A DNA stretch of 64,000 nucleotides. Source: Apiospora phragmitis. Lineage: Eukaryota > Ascomycota > Sordariomycetes > Amphisphaeriales > Apiosporaceae. Below the pieces are notes generated by a model. The model ran no database searches, was not told the origin of the DNA, and worked only from the letters and a program-made list of their open reading frames with translations. Position 1 is the stretch's first letter. Each line of letters starts with the position of its first letter. Below are positions 36,862-46,407 of this stretch, in pieces. Position numbers and translations under genes: made by a program. The stretch spans positions 3,038,001 to 3,102,000 of the forward strand of contig JAQQWL010000005.1 of assembly GCA_038363925.1 (NCBI GenBank). The letters run 5' to 3'.

Positions 36862-37496
36862 CTCCAGAGTAGAAGTCCCATGATAAACATTCTCCCATCT
36901 GCGCGTATAAGCGGGACCTGAGTCACACCCCCCTTCACCCTTTCCTCATCTCGGGCCGTATTGAACCAAGTTCAAATACGTTCAATGCCTTCAATGCATT
37001 CAATAAGTTCCAGTTATCAAGGGTCGAAATCCAACAATAAACACCCTCCTTTCGGCGAGTATAAGTGAAATCTGGACCACCACCTCTTTGCCCTTTCCCA
37101 ATTAAGGGCCGCCGCATTGAATCAAGTTCAAAATACATTTAATACGTCTACTGCATTCAATGCTTTCCAGTTATCAAGGGTTGAAATCCAACAATAAGCG
37201 TCCACCTATCGGCGAGTATACGCCCTCTTAAATCATCAGCACGATGAGACCTGCCCGCACCGCTGTTCACCCGTTACTTATCTAGGACAACAATGAGTCC
37301 AGTTCAGTAACATTTAATATGTTCCACATATCGAGAGTTGAAATATTAAGTAATAATAAATATCTCCCTATCAGCGACTATACGCTCTGTCAAACTGTCA
37401 ACATAATGAGACCTGCGCCCACCGACGTTCACCCCTCGTTCATCTAAAGCTGTATTAAGTCAAGTTCAGTTGCGTTCAATGCCTCCCAGATATCAA
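36862..37496. repeat. Degenerate tandem repeat, unit about 157 bp, about four copies
   Basis: Units run about 36862-37020, 37021-37177, 37178-37334 and 37335-37496. Each starts with a GGGTTGAAAT-like block, continues with an AACAATAA-like and a CGGCGAGTATA-like block, then TTCACCC, CAAGTTCA, ATTCAATGC and ends CCAGTTATCAA or variants. Units 1 and 2 are most alike; identity falls toward the edges. No frame runs through the array. Confidence 0.75.
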
Positions 37497-37856
37497 CGAG
37501 TCCCGTGGCAAGTGTTCCTGTTCTATTCACACAATCATTGTTCAATGCTTGCGTGAATATAGCAATGTCCATAGCTATTTATACGCCTTTCTCCCCTCCT
37601 GGCTTGTGAGATACGAAAGGAGTATCAACTCGACAAACAACCAACCTCTCACCAAGTTGTTAGGGCGGCTCGCACCCTCTGGATTACTTTTGGTCCACGA
37701 TAGTCTGCCCCGAAATTATCTATTCAATATACCAAAATGGGATTCTAAGGACGTCCAAGCGTTTCTGAATAAGTTCATCAGGCGGGTCCGGCCCCTTAAC
37801 AATTACTATATTTCTCTCTTACAACCATCTATCCGGTAACCATTATCCGCCCGAAC

Positions 37857-37950
37857 AGCATCTTCCGTCTGAACGGCATCTTCCGCATCTTCCGTCCAAA
37901 GAGCGTTTCCGTCCAAATAGCGTTTCCCGTCCGGATAGCGTTCCCGTCCC
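37857..37950. repeat. Minisatellite of short CCGTCC-containing units
   Basis: Upstream of the second BTB gene, the blocks GAACAGCATCTTCCGTCT / GAACGGCATCTTCCG and then AGCGTTTCCGTCC / AGCGTTTCCCGTCC / AGCGTTCCCGTCC repeat with small changes in less than 100 bp, ending 30 bp before the ATG. Confidence 0.7.
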
Positions 37951-37979
37951 ATCAGCAATGATACCTGGAGTCTGGAAAG

Positions 37980-38762
37980 ATGTCAGACGTCAAAGTATCT
38001 TGTGGTGGCCGGACTTGGAACCTCGACAAGATCATTCTCTGTCGTTCGCCGTTCTTCGAGAAGGCCTTCATGGGAGGATTCAAGGTCAGTCAATCACCGG
38101 GATCAACATGAAGGGTCTTTTACTAATGTCATCTCAGGAAGCCCATGAGCGCCATATCACTCTAGAAGAACCCCTGCCCCAAGAGGCTCATGATATCATC
38201 TTCCACATCTACACAGGCAAGAGTATGTGCCTATTCTCCCTGATGCAAAGCCAATTATAACATCTTGATAGCTCCAACCGACCTAGAGAAGGATTTATCC
38301 GTTGGAGCCTTGACCCGAATGTTCGAGCTGGGCGACTTCTTCGACCTCGATGGACTTCGCCAATATGCGGTGGAGGGTCTTCAGAATACGCTGTCTCGCC
38401 TCGCCTTACCAATCAATGAGCTTATGATGGAGGGGGGTTGTACCTCTAAGGTCTCCCCAGAGCTGGTCAACGTTTTCTCCGAGATTGCGAAGTTTGGTTA
38501 CGGCACCGATTCTGAGACCTATACACCTACTCGAGATAGCGTCCTGACCTTCTTTGCCATCACGGGTATGAAAGCCCTCAAGCTGGAACAATTTGCAGAG
38601 CTCGTTAGCAAGATTCCGGGAATGGCTGATCAGTTGTTGAAAGCCTTGGTGGGTGTGGATAACAGCCCTATCAGCAAGTTCTTTCTCCACGACCTTCCGA
38701 CTAATTGCTACGAGTGCCACGAGCCATTGCACACATTCCAATGCCTTGAGTGGGAGCTATAG
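37980..38762 (+). CDS. BTB/POZ protein 2 of the array
   Basis: Exons 37980-38084, 38138-38222 (85 nt) and 38272-38762, 227 residues. Introns are phase 0 and phase 1, exactly as in the first BTB gene. BTB landmarks: MSDVKVSCGGRTWNL, ILCRSPFFEKAFMGGFK, HDIIFHIYTGK, then MFELGDFFDLDGLRQYAVEGL. Near the end it has CYEC. The frame stops at TAG (38760-38762) just after CLEWEL but continues open for 22 codons to TAA at 38829-38831 and ends in CDDC, the second half of the paired CxxC motif seen in its paralogues. The TAG is therefore probably a recent truncation of the ribbon. The start ATG directly precedes the BTB core, with no N-terminal extension. Confidence 0.8.
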
Positions 38763-38831
38763 ATGCATCCAGCTTCTCGAGATGACCAAACAATCACATG
38801 GACGCTTCAGGCGGCTTGCGATGATTGCTAA

Positions 38832-39778
38832 TGGTATAACCTAGTCTCAAACACGGCATATTTTGAGACTTGGCTCTCTTGCAATATGCCAGCATATTCG
38901 TGGTTATAGGGGGATACAATAATAGGCGATTATATAGCCATTACGGGATGAACATTAGCATACACCTTATCTGGATAGCAGATCGGCCATGTCTAATTGC
39001 GAAAATGGACATTGCTACATGAGCTAGTATCTACACATCGAGAATTACATGCATTAAGTCAATACTAACCTGCAAAGCTCGTCATCAAAGCACTATTGGA
39101 GCAACTCTTGGAATTCCTTCTGCGTAAAGCCCTTACTGATAAGAGTTTAATCTAGCGTATGCTTTGGCAAGCAAATGCATACACAATCCGCACTCATCTC
39201 CATGTTTTGGCAAGCCAATGGATGAAATGTCACAGCACTTGCTGAGCGTACAAATACCCAGTCTGCCATACAAGCAAATTAAGGGACAGGAAGCCTGCAG
39301 CTATTGGCCAGTCTCAGTACATAGGGATTGCTTCTTCGTCCTTATTGGTACAGCAGCCGTACAATAGCAAGCAGTGGGCATTGTTCAAAGTCAGCCCTTT
39401 GCTACCAGGGGATACGATGACATTATCACAAACAGTCAAAAATTGAAACAATCTGCTAGATCCGCAATAAGTCCTGGATTCTCATGGGTTATTCATGTTA
39501 CTCGGGTTATTCATGAGTAACTGCTATATCTAGTAAGCTTTATTGTGAACGTGGACCACAAGTGACATTACGACGTGAGCCTTGTCGGCTAGTCGCCATA
39601 GACCGCGGGACAGCTTTTCTTTTTTCCTATAACCATTGAATACACTGGTAGACCTCCACCCCACTCCCTCAATTACTTCCCAGATAAATAGAACACTCAA
39701 CCCACCGCAGTCCTTCCACTTCTCTCTTTCTCCTTCGACTTCTCAACACTTCAAGACTTGCCACTACTTGCCTTCAAC
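38832..39778. other. Intergenic, no supported gene
   Basis: Spacer between BTB genes 2 and 3. Only short frames; nothing recognised beyond a pyrimidine-rich leader before 39779. Confidence 0.4.
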
Positions 39779-40805
39779 ATGTATGTGCGTCAGGTCTGTC
39801 AGCGCCCTGATATCGGCGCCGAGGATGTCTGCATTCGGTTTGAGGTAAGCGCCTACTGCTATTATGGGTCTGATATGAGATCTCAGGCAGACCTGAACCT
39901 GCTGTATACGGGCGAGTTCTCCGACTGCCAGGTCACATGTGAAGACCGCACATGGAACTTTCACAAGTGCTTCATTTGCTTCCGAGCTCCCTTCTTCAAG
40001 GCAGCGTTCTCTGGCGGTCTTGGGGTAAGTCAAACAAGAACAGTTTTCTGCTCCGCCTTTTCAATTACTAACCTTGTCGAAGGAACCGGAGAAAGATAAG
40101 CTGGTCCTCCAAGGCTTCTCCAAGCCCGAGTTTGAGCTCGCAATTACCTATGTCTACGCTGAGCGATGTTGATCATTACGAAATGCCTAGCTGACTGGAA
40201 AATACTTGCCGCGCCACCCAGTCCCCAAGAGTCTCGAGACCGACCCGCCAATCACATGCAGCTACCGCATATTCCTCATCGCCGACCATCTCGAGATCCC
40301 ACGCCTGGACGCTTCCGCGGTCGAGGCACTCAACCGAGCCCTGGCCCAACTCGCCGGCCTTGTGGCCAATGCGTGCCTGGCTTTGCAAAAGCCGGACAAC
40401 GAGGTCAACCGAGCCAGAGATCTGGCAACCTACCTCCCGAAGAACACCATCGCCGAGATCGAGGAGATCACCAAAGCAGCTTATGGCCTGCCAAAGCCGT
40501 CATACAAGGCATTGCAGAAGCCCATCGTGGACTTCGTGGACTTCGTGGCCAGAACCAGCTGCCTGTTTGCAGGCATACCATCGCACTTGATGGTTGTCCA
40601 GGAAGGATCCGCGGCTGTGGGTGGAGTTCGAAAAAGGTCACACAGGCAGAGTCGGCTCACGAAGCCCCAGAGGGAGCTGCCAATGAAAGTGATGCAGAGG
40701 AGGCAGCCGCAAAGGTGGATGAGTCTACTGCCTAGAGGCTGGAGGAATATGCAGCTTTATCCCCCTGTTCTGTTCCATGTACCAGTAGATACACATGATA
40801 GATGA
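39779..40805 (+). CDS. BTB/POZ protein 3 of the array
   Basis: Exons 39779-40024 (with an optional in-frame 42-nt intron at 39845-39886), 40083-40167 (85 nt) and 40222-40805. The 85-nt exon has the same length and intron phases as in BTB genes 1 and 2, which fixes the structure; the second intron has a GCTGACT branch site. Landmarks: LYTGEFSDCQVTCEDRTWNFHK, RAPFFKAAFSGGLG, LAITYVYAE, then IFLIADHLEIPRLDASAVEAL. The C-terminal third (after about 40560) lacks the CxxC pair of its paralogues. Another frame here gives an Ala/Glu-rich end stopping at 40735, so a frameshift near 40580 cannot be excluded. Function unknown; presumably a homo- or hetero-dimerising adaptor. Confidence 0.65.
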
Positions 40806-41512
40806 ATTGCGGGAAGAAGAGTGTTTCTTGGTCGCAGGCAGAATGGACCAGGTGCTCCAGCTGGACCAAGCCAGCTCCTACTCTCCTCTCCAATAAGATA
40901 CGACCCCAACACTTGCCTTCTGTATCCGTATTCTTGACGTCAGAGACGCGGTTTGACCTATTCCTTACCAAGTTCACAACCACACTTCTTACCTAACTTG
41001 AACAGCGAACAAATTCCATCTGGAATATTCCGAAAGACAAACTTGGTCTAAAGAACTACACCTATTACCGTAAGGATATCTGAGATATGCGTGTCGTCAT
41101 CGGTTAGCTTCAAGCCTTAGCAGCTACGGCCAAGTAAGATAGAATACCATAGAGGACCGCATCCTTCACGTACAGTATTCGTCTAGTAGAAGTCGTCTGA
41201 TCTCGTTTTCATCTCAAGGCTGAGCAGTCGGGCACCTGATATCCTGTATTGCCATACCAGCCCCGATTTCACTATGCCTCCCGCTTACAACGTGCCTGCC
41301 CAAATTTTAGCAAAGTCATTTTGACGTGACATGCGTGTAGCTACCTCAAAAGCCAGGAGCAAGTTCTGAAGCCCAAGTAAACTAGAAACCACTGCTCTGT
41401 TTACTGGGATTTTCTCTCGGACTCTCAACCTTTCCAACTTCTCCTCCACTACCTCAACAACAACTATCAACCCCGCGAGTGGGAATGGGACAGCCGTGCC
41501 ACAACACCCAAC
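40806..41512. other. Intergenic, no supported gene
   Basis: Spacer between BTB genes 3 and 4 with the CT-rich leader of gene 4. Nothing recognised. Confidence 0.4.
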
Positions 41513-42394
41513 ATGATCAGGACGACTGCAGGGGCCGAAATGGTCAGAAAGACTGGTGAGGATCTCCTTGAAAGCGGACTTTTCTCGGATGCCGAGGTCA
41601 GCGCAGGCGACAAGGTCTGGCGAGTCCACACAGCCATACTGTGTAGTCGATCAGATTACTTCAAGAAGGCTTTCACCGGCCGGTTCAAGGAAGGCCAGAC
41701 GGGAAAGCTGAAGATTCGCAATCAAGACCCTGACAATGTGTACCGGCTCTTGAAGTTTCTTTACACCGGCCACTGTTCGTTTACCCGTCTGAGGACCCAT
41801 TGGACGCTTCGCTAACCATAAATGACAGTGCCGAGACAACTCAAATTGAGTCAGCTTCTTGAACTCTACAATGCCGCCGACTACTTTGGCATTGATAGTC
41901 TGCAAACCGACATCCTCGCCAACCTCAAAACCAAGTTTCTGCAACAAGGCCGTGATATCTGGAGATACCGGAATGACCCCAACGCAGCTTTACGAAGAAT
42001 GAGACAGAATTGGACCGACGATGACTTGAAACAATCCTTCTCTGCTGCGCGCATTGTTTACACCCAGCCAGGAAACTTCGAGATGCCGCGCAAGTACTTC
42101 GCCAAGTTTCTCCAGACCACTTACGCCATCGTGGGCAGGGACATCCGCTTCATCGACGCTCTGAAAGAGCTGCCTGAGCTCGCAGTGGTCATAGTCGAAC
42201 TCATGATGGATGCTTCTAATCAGGGTGCCAAGTCGATGGTATCTTTAGAGCAGCCTGAAAAGTGTGATAACTGCCTCAGCAAGGATATTTGGGCGCATCC
42301 CTGTGCTCAGACATGGGTCTCTACGGACAACGCATCTCGTAAGCTGATGGTTCGTGGCCTGTGTGACCGGTGCTACAAGATAGACAAGAATTAG
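41513..42394 (+). CDS. BTB/POZ protein 4 of the array, C-terminal CxxC pair
   Basis: Exons 41513-41774 and 41829-42394, about 275 residues, intact. The phase-1 intron after FLYTGH is at the same place as in genes 1-3; the earlier intron is absent. BTB core: LFSDAEVSAGDKVWRVHTAIL, CSRSDYFKKAFTGRF, VYRLLKFLYTGH; next helix LLELYNAADYFGIDSLQ. The C-terminal part has FAKFLQTTYAIVGRDIRFI and ends with CDNC, 29 residues, CDRC, a likely zinc ribbon. The spacing is identical to gene 5. No nuclear or membrane signals are evident. Likely an adaptor; no partner can be inferred. Confidence 0.85.
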
Positions 42395-43162
42395 GGCTGA
42401 ACATGGCCGTCGGGCAAGATCTCGGAAGGGGAAGACAAGTATGGATGCTTGGAAAAGCCGAATCATATTGTTACTTCACGGATGGTAGCATCGCCTCAAC
42501 ATTAGAGATTATCAACATATTCTGATTCACATTCTACCATGATGTTACCATAGATATTCAGAGATTCAGATAGAATACATTTACTTACCGTGCTCTACCA
42601 TCTCGGGCGCGTCAGGATAGAGTGTACAAGCCTTAGACATCAAATTCGCAGGATGCCGTTAAGGAGACTTGAGTGCTAATCAATGTCTGATTGACAGGTA
42701 TGAGGATAGATAACGAGCCTCCCAATCTCATTCTATGCCAACTAAGGCATCGGCATACTAGATGGTGTCTTGATAACTGCGTACCCGTAGAGCTTACAGA
42801 GCAATTGCATCGGACGCTCATTCGTTCGTCGTAGCTGCCCTAGGAGGTGGCCATTTGGTGGAAAGCGCTGGAATTCGTCTCTCTAGGTACACAGCGAGCA
42901 AGGATTTCATGGGCATTCAACGGTAATTGTTTTGGGGGGGAGGGGACGGGAGGGCAGGGGTTTGCTGCCAAAACGGTGAGGCAGGCGTGGGTTCAACGTG
43001 AGGACATCGTGAATATCTCAACCCCATAAACAATTCCTATTCTTGTGCTGGCTCGGATCTTTCCTCATCGCCATTCGCCTCAATACACCACAGGGTTGTT
43101 GTACGGAACCTCTTCCATGAACAACACATGAAAGCCAAGTTCAACAGTGGTCTCGGTCCATC
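42395..43162. other. Intergenic, no supported gene
   Basis: Spacer between BTB genes 4 and 5. Only short frames without features. Confidence 0.4.
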
Positions 43163-44045
43163 ATGGGTGACTACCCCTACCACTGCGTAGACAAAGCGCC
43201 TGCGGACATGATGTACCGCGCAGGCGAGGAAATGTTCAACAACGAACTATTCTCCGATGCCAAAGTTACCGCGAATGGCTACACATGGCCAATCCACAAA
43301 TCCATCATATGCTCTCGATCGGGATACTTCAGCAAGGCCTTCACTGGCCCATTCCGAGAGGCAACTACAAACCAATTGACCATTGAGGGTCAAGATGCCA
43401 AGGCCGTTGGACATGTCATTTATTATCTCTACACAGGAGACGGTAAGTTGGGCCATATAAAGGCCATTTTTAGTTGTCTACATTACTGATGCACATGGTG
43501 TACCAGTGCCCTTCTATGAAGTCGAGGACTTAAGAGAGGCTGTTGACCTCTTCATCGCTGCAGACTATTTCGATATCGACCACCTAAGAGACCACGCACG
43601 CAACCTCCTAGGCTGCCAATTTGACACTGTGCTGCAGTACGCTCACGATAAACCCCTTCTTGACGACGAAGATCTGGATCAACTCTTTTATGCAGCTCGT
43701 CACGCATATACGAGTGGCCCTAATCTTGAGGCCCTGCGCAAGCCGATCGAGGGCTTCTTAAAAGAGACAAAATTTCTTCTCAGCAAGGACGATCGCTTCA
43801 TGCGAGAGTTAAACAATATCCCCGAGTTTGCATTAGCCTTGATTCGGCTCATGTCGTCTCCCTGGAACGAGGAAGAGATGCGATACTGTTGTCAGGCGAA
43901 GCCCACGTGGTGCACGGAATGCGCCTCCGTGAAATCCAAATTCGCCGAGATCAGCCTCGTCAGATACGCAGCGCATGATCCAGAGGAAGAGTACGTACTT
44001 GTTGGAACCTGCTCTGAGTGCTTCGAGGAACAGCAGTCTGAGTAG
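43163..44045 (+). CDS. BTB/POZ protein 5 of the array, C-terminal CxxC pair
   Basis: Exons 43163-43442 and 43507-44045, about 272 residues, intact. The phase-1 intron follows YYLYTGD, as in gene 4. BTB core: LFSDAKVTANGYTWPIHKSII, CSRSGYFSKAFTGPF, VGHVIYYLYTGD; then LFIAADYFDIDHLRDHARNLL. The C-terminal part resembles gene 4 (GFLKETKFLLSKDDRFMREL versus FLQTTYAIVGRDIRFIDAL), placing the two as closest relatives. It ends with CTEC, 29 residues, CSEC. The protein starts with a short MGDYPYHCVDKAP extension. It closes the plus-strand array; the next gene downstream is an unrelated GH43. Confidence 0.85.
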
Positions 44046-44554
44046 CAGAAGGCCTAAGGTGAACACACGATCCACAGCGGAAGAGATACAGATGTTTGCA
44101 GAAGCTGGATGGATCATTACAGGGCTGTCAGAATCACAAGAAGAGCGCGTTGGTATCTATGTTAGTCAACCAGTCGCAGGGGTGCCATTATTAGATCAAT
44201 TGAGCAGATAATGCGAACACTCATGGACTAAGAATTCAGCTGGACACTTGTGATGTATCTGGCGGCATTCCGCAGCTTTGCGGCTCTGTATGCACCTCAT
44301 AAGCACCATGAGCATTGAGAATGACTAATTGACCACAACTATCCCATCGTTAGCTTTCCTATCGCTGTCAATCATCCCAGCTACACCTGATCACGTAAAA
44401 CCAGTCATCACGGCTTATTTCATCATTGCCATGGATGTCGACTGTATGCACATGAAGTAAAGTTGGCAAACGGCGACGCAGCCAGGGGGCGCCGAGACAT
44501 GCGGCGAAGTGGTTCCACGGGAGCGCCCCATCGGAATCGCTGGGTAAAGGGCGC

Positions 44555-44561
44555 GGCTAAA
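44555..44561 (+). promoter_or_regulatory. Candidate XlnR/Xyr1 site (GGCTAAA)
   Basis: GGCTAAA 410 bp upstream of the GH43 ATG and about 130 bp upstream of the TATA candidate, the usual position of activator sites. The same heptamer precedes the other GH43 gene at 30059. A chance match is possible. Confidence 0.35.
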
Positions 44562-44687
44562 TTGGGATAAATTGGCCTGCTTCCCTCCCTGGCCATCCCG
44601 CCGGGCCGGGATGAAGAGGCCCCCAACCCCAGCTGCAATTGGGGCGTTTGCGGGATGAATGACGAGAATGAAGAAAAAAGCCTCGTG

Positions 44688-44694
44688 TATAAAA
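44688..44694 (+). promoter_or_regulatory. TATA box candidate
   Basis: TATAAAAG, about 280 bp upstream of the ATG at 44971, in a region otherwise of balanced composition. Confidence 0.4.
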
Positions 44695-44970
44695 GGCAAA
44701 GACTACACAAAATCCATTATCATACGACTAGAACTAACATGATCGTAGCTTGGCCCCGAGGGAAGTTGATTCGAGTTCAAGTGTATAAGAACTGTCGCCG
44801 CATCTCCCAAGTCCTCGAGTCATTACATCCATTGCATCTCCAACACCATCCTTGGCATCGTGAGCTATCCCTACATCTACACATTAAACGCCCAAGACAT
44901 TGGGATTTCTCCCTGTCCAAAACACCCATAGATTAAGAGAGAGAGAAGGAATAAAACAACACAACCCAAG

Positions 44971-45999
44971 ATGACGCCCCCCCTGATAACCAACATCTAC
45001 ACGGCCGACCCCAGCGCCCACGTCTTCAACGGCCGTGTCTACATCTACCCCTCGCACGACCGCGAGACGGACATCGCGTTCAACGACAACGGCGACCAGT
45101 ACGACATGGCCGACTACCACGTCTTCTCCACCTCCTCGCTGGACCCCCCCTACACTGCCGACGCCGTCGTCGACCACGGCGTCGTCCTGCGCACCGAGGA
45201 CGTCCCCTGGGCCGCCAAGCAGCTCTGGGCCCCCGACGCCGCGCAGGGCCCGCGCGACGGCAAGTACTACCTCTACTTCCCCGCGCGCGACCACGCGGGC
45301 ATCTTCCGGATCGGCGTCGCCGTGGGCGACGCGCCCGAGGGGCCCTTCAGGGCCGACCCGGAGCCCATCCCGGGCAGCTTCAGCATCGACCCGGCCTCGT
45401 TCGTGGACCCGGACACGGGCGACGCGTACCTGTACTTCGGCGGGCTCTGGGGCGGGCAGCTGCAGTGCTACCAGTCGGCGGGGGAATCCGGCAACAAGAA
45501 CGACGGCCGCAACTTCGACGCGGCCTGGTCGGGGCCCCAAGAGCCAAAAGGCGCAGGCGCGAAAGCCCTGTTCCCCAAAGTCTCGAAGCTCGACCCCAAC
45601 ATGCGCCAGTTCACCCCCGAAGGCGCCCAAGACCTCGTCATCCTAGCCCCCGAGACGGGCGAGCCAATCGACGCCGACGATCACGACCGCCGCTTCTTCG
45701 AGGCGGCCTGGATGCACAAGCGCGGCGACACGTACTACTTCAGCTACTCGACGGGCGACACGCACTACCTGGTGTACGCCACTTCGAAATCGCCTACGGG
45801 CCCCTTCACGTACGGCGGCCGCCTGCTCGAGCCCGTGCTGGGCTGGACCACGCACCACTCCATCGTCGAGTTCGAGTCGCGCTGGTGGCTCTTTCACCAC
45901 GACTGCGAGCTTAGCAAGGGCGTCAACCACCTGCGCTGCGTCAAGGTCCGCGAGATCTTCTACGACGCGGACGGCAAGATGTTCACCAAGCAGGACTGA
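44971..45999 (+). CDS. Intracellular GH43 glycosidase
   Basis: Intact single-exon frame of 342 codons. No signal peptide: the protein begins MTPPLITNIYTADPSAHV and goes straight into the propeller. Catalytic residues: Asp13 in TADPSAHVF, Asp140 in SFSIDPASF and Glu244 in RFFEAAWMHKRGDTYYF. Length and lack of extra domains fit the compact GH43 enzymes (xylosidase/arabinofuranosidase type) that split short oligosaccharides inside the cell. It would act after uptake of products made by secreted enzymes such as the GH43 at 30059. Very high third-position GC suggests strong expression. Exact substrate unknown. Confidence 0.9.
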   Translation: MTPPLITNIYTADPSAHVFNGRVYIYPSHDRETDIAFNDNGDQYDMADYHVFSTSSLDPPYTADAVVDHGVVLRTEDVPWAAKQLWAPDAAQGPRDGKYYLYFPARDHAGIFRIGVAVGDAPEGPFRADPEPIPGSFSIDPASFVDPDTGDAYLYFGGLWGGQLQCYQSAGESGNKNDGRNFDAAWSGPQEPKGAGAKALFPKVSKLDPNMRQFTPEGAQDLVILAPETGEPIDADDHDRRFFEAAWMHKRGDTYYFSYSTGDTHYLVYATSKSPTGPFTYGGRLLEPVLGWTTHHSIVEFESRWWLFHHDCELSKGVNHLRCVKVREIFYDADGKMFTKQD

Positions 46000-46407
46000 A
46001 TAATACTCCGTAGCTAGTGCTGGAAAGACTGGTTGCTTTTGGGGGCTTGCGAGCGCTTAACAGCTCCAAAGACGAGAAACGTACATATATATATTTCATA
46101 GAGAAAGAAGACAACAAAAGTAGCTCGCGCGTTGCTCTTTTCAGCCAACGTTCTGTGCTACGCTTCATTGAATTGCTTCCATTGCTGTATGATAGATACT
46201 GTCTGTTTCTATCTATCTAAGTAATCTCTCCATCCCGTGCGCGACACAAAGGAAAAGGGGGTATGATGTGCTAATTCAAAGTCCTGGCTATTCGAAATCT
46301 TTATCTCTGTTAGCCCCAAAAGTGTAATGTTGGTTGCTCCCGCGCATATCCCAAATACCCAGTACTCAGTGACCCGCTCCCATTTATAAAAGAAAAATTC
46401 AAAAGTA
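46000..46407. other. Convergent intergenic spacer
   Basis: 3' flanks of the GH43 gene (plus) and the lipase gene (minus). No gene seen. Confidence 0.5.

Larger units (their letters stand above)
36518..37979. other. Spacer between BTB genes 1 and 2, filled with repeats
   Basis: Holds the 157-bp tandem repeat (36862-37496) and, close to the next gene, a short minisatellite (37857-37950). A plus frame of 96 codons at 37549-37839 has no recognised features. It is too short on evidence to call. Confidence 0.5.
44046..44970. other. Promoter region of the intracellular GH43 gene
   Basis: No gene supported. It contains a GGCTAAA heptamer at 44555-44561, a TATA box candidate at 44688-44694 and a long leader to the ATG at 44971. 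Confidence 0.5.

Noticed and set aside
44884..45630. 248-codon minus-strand frame over the intracellular GH43 gene
   Set aside because: Antisense shadow; Val/Gly/Arg-rich without motifs.
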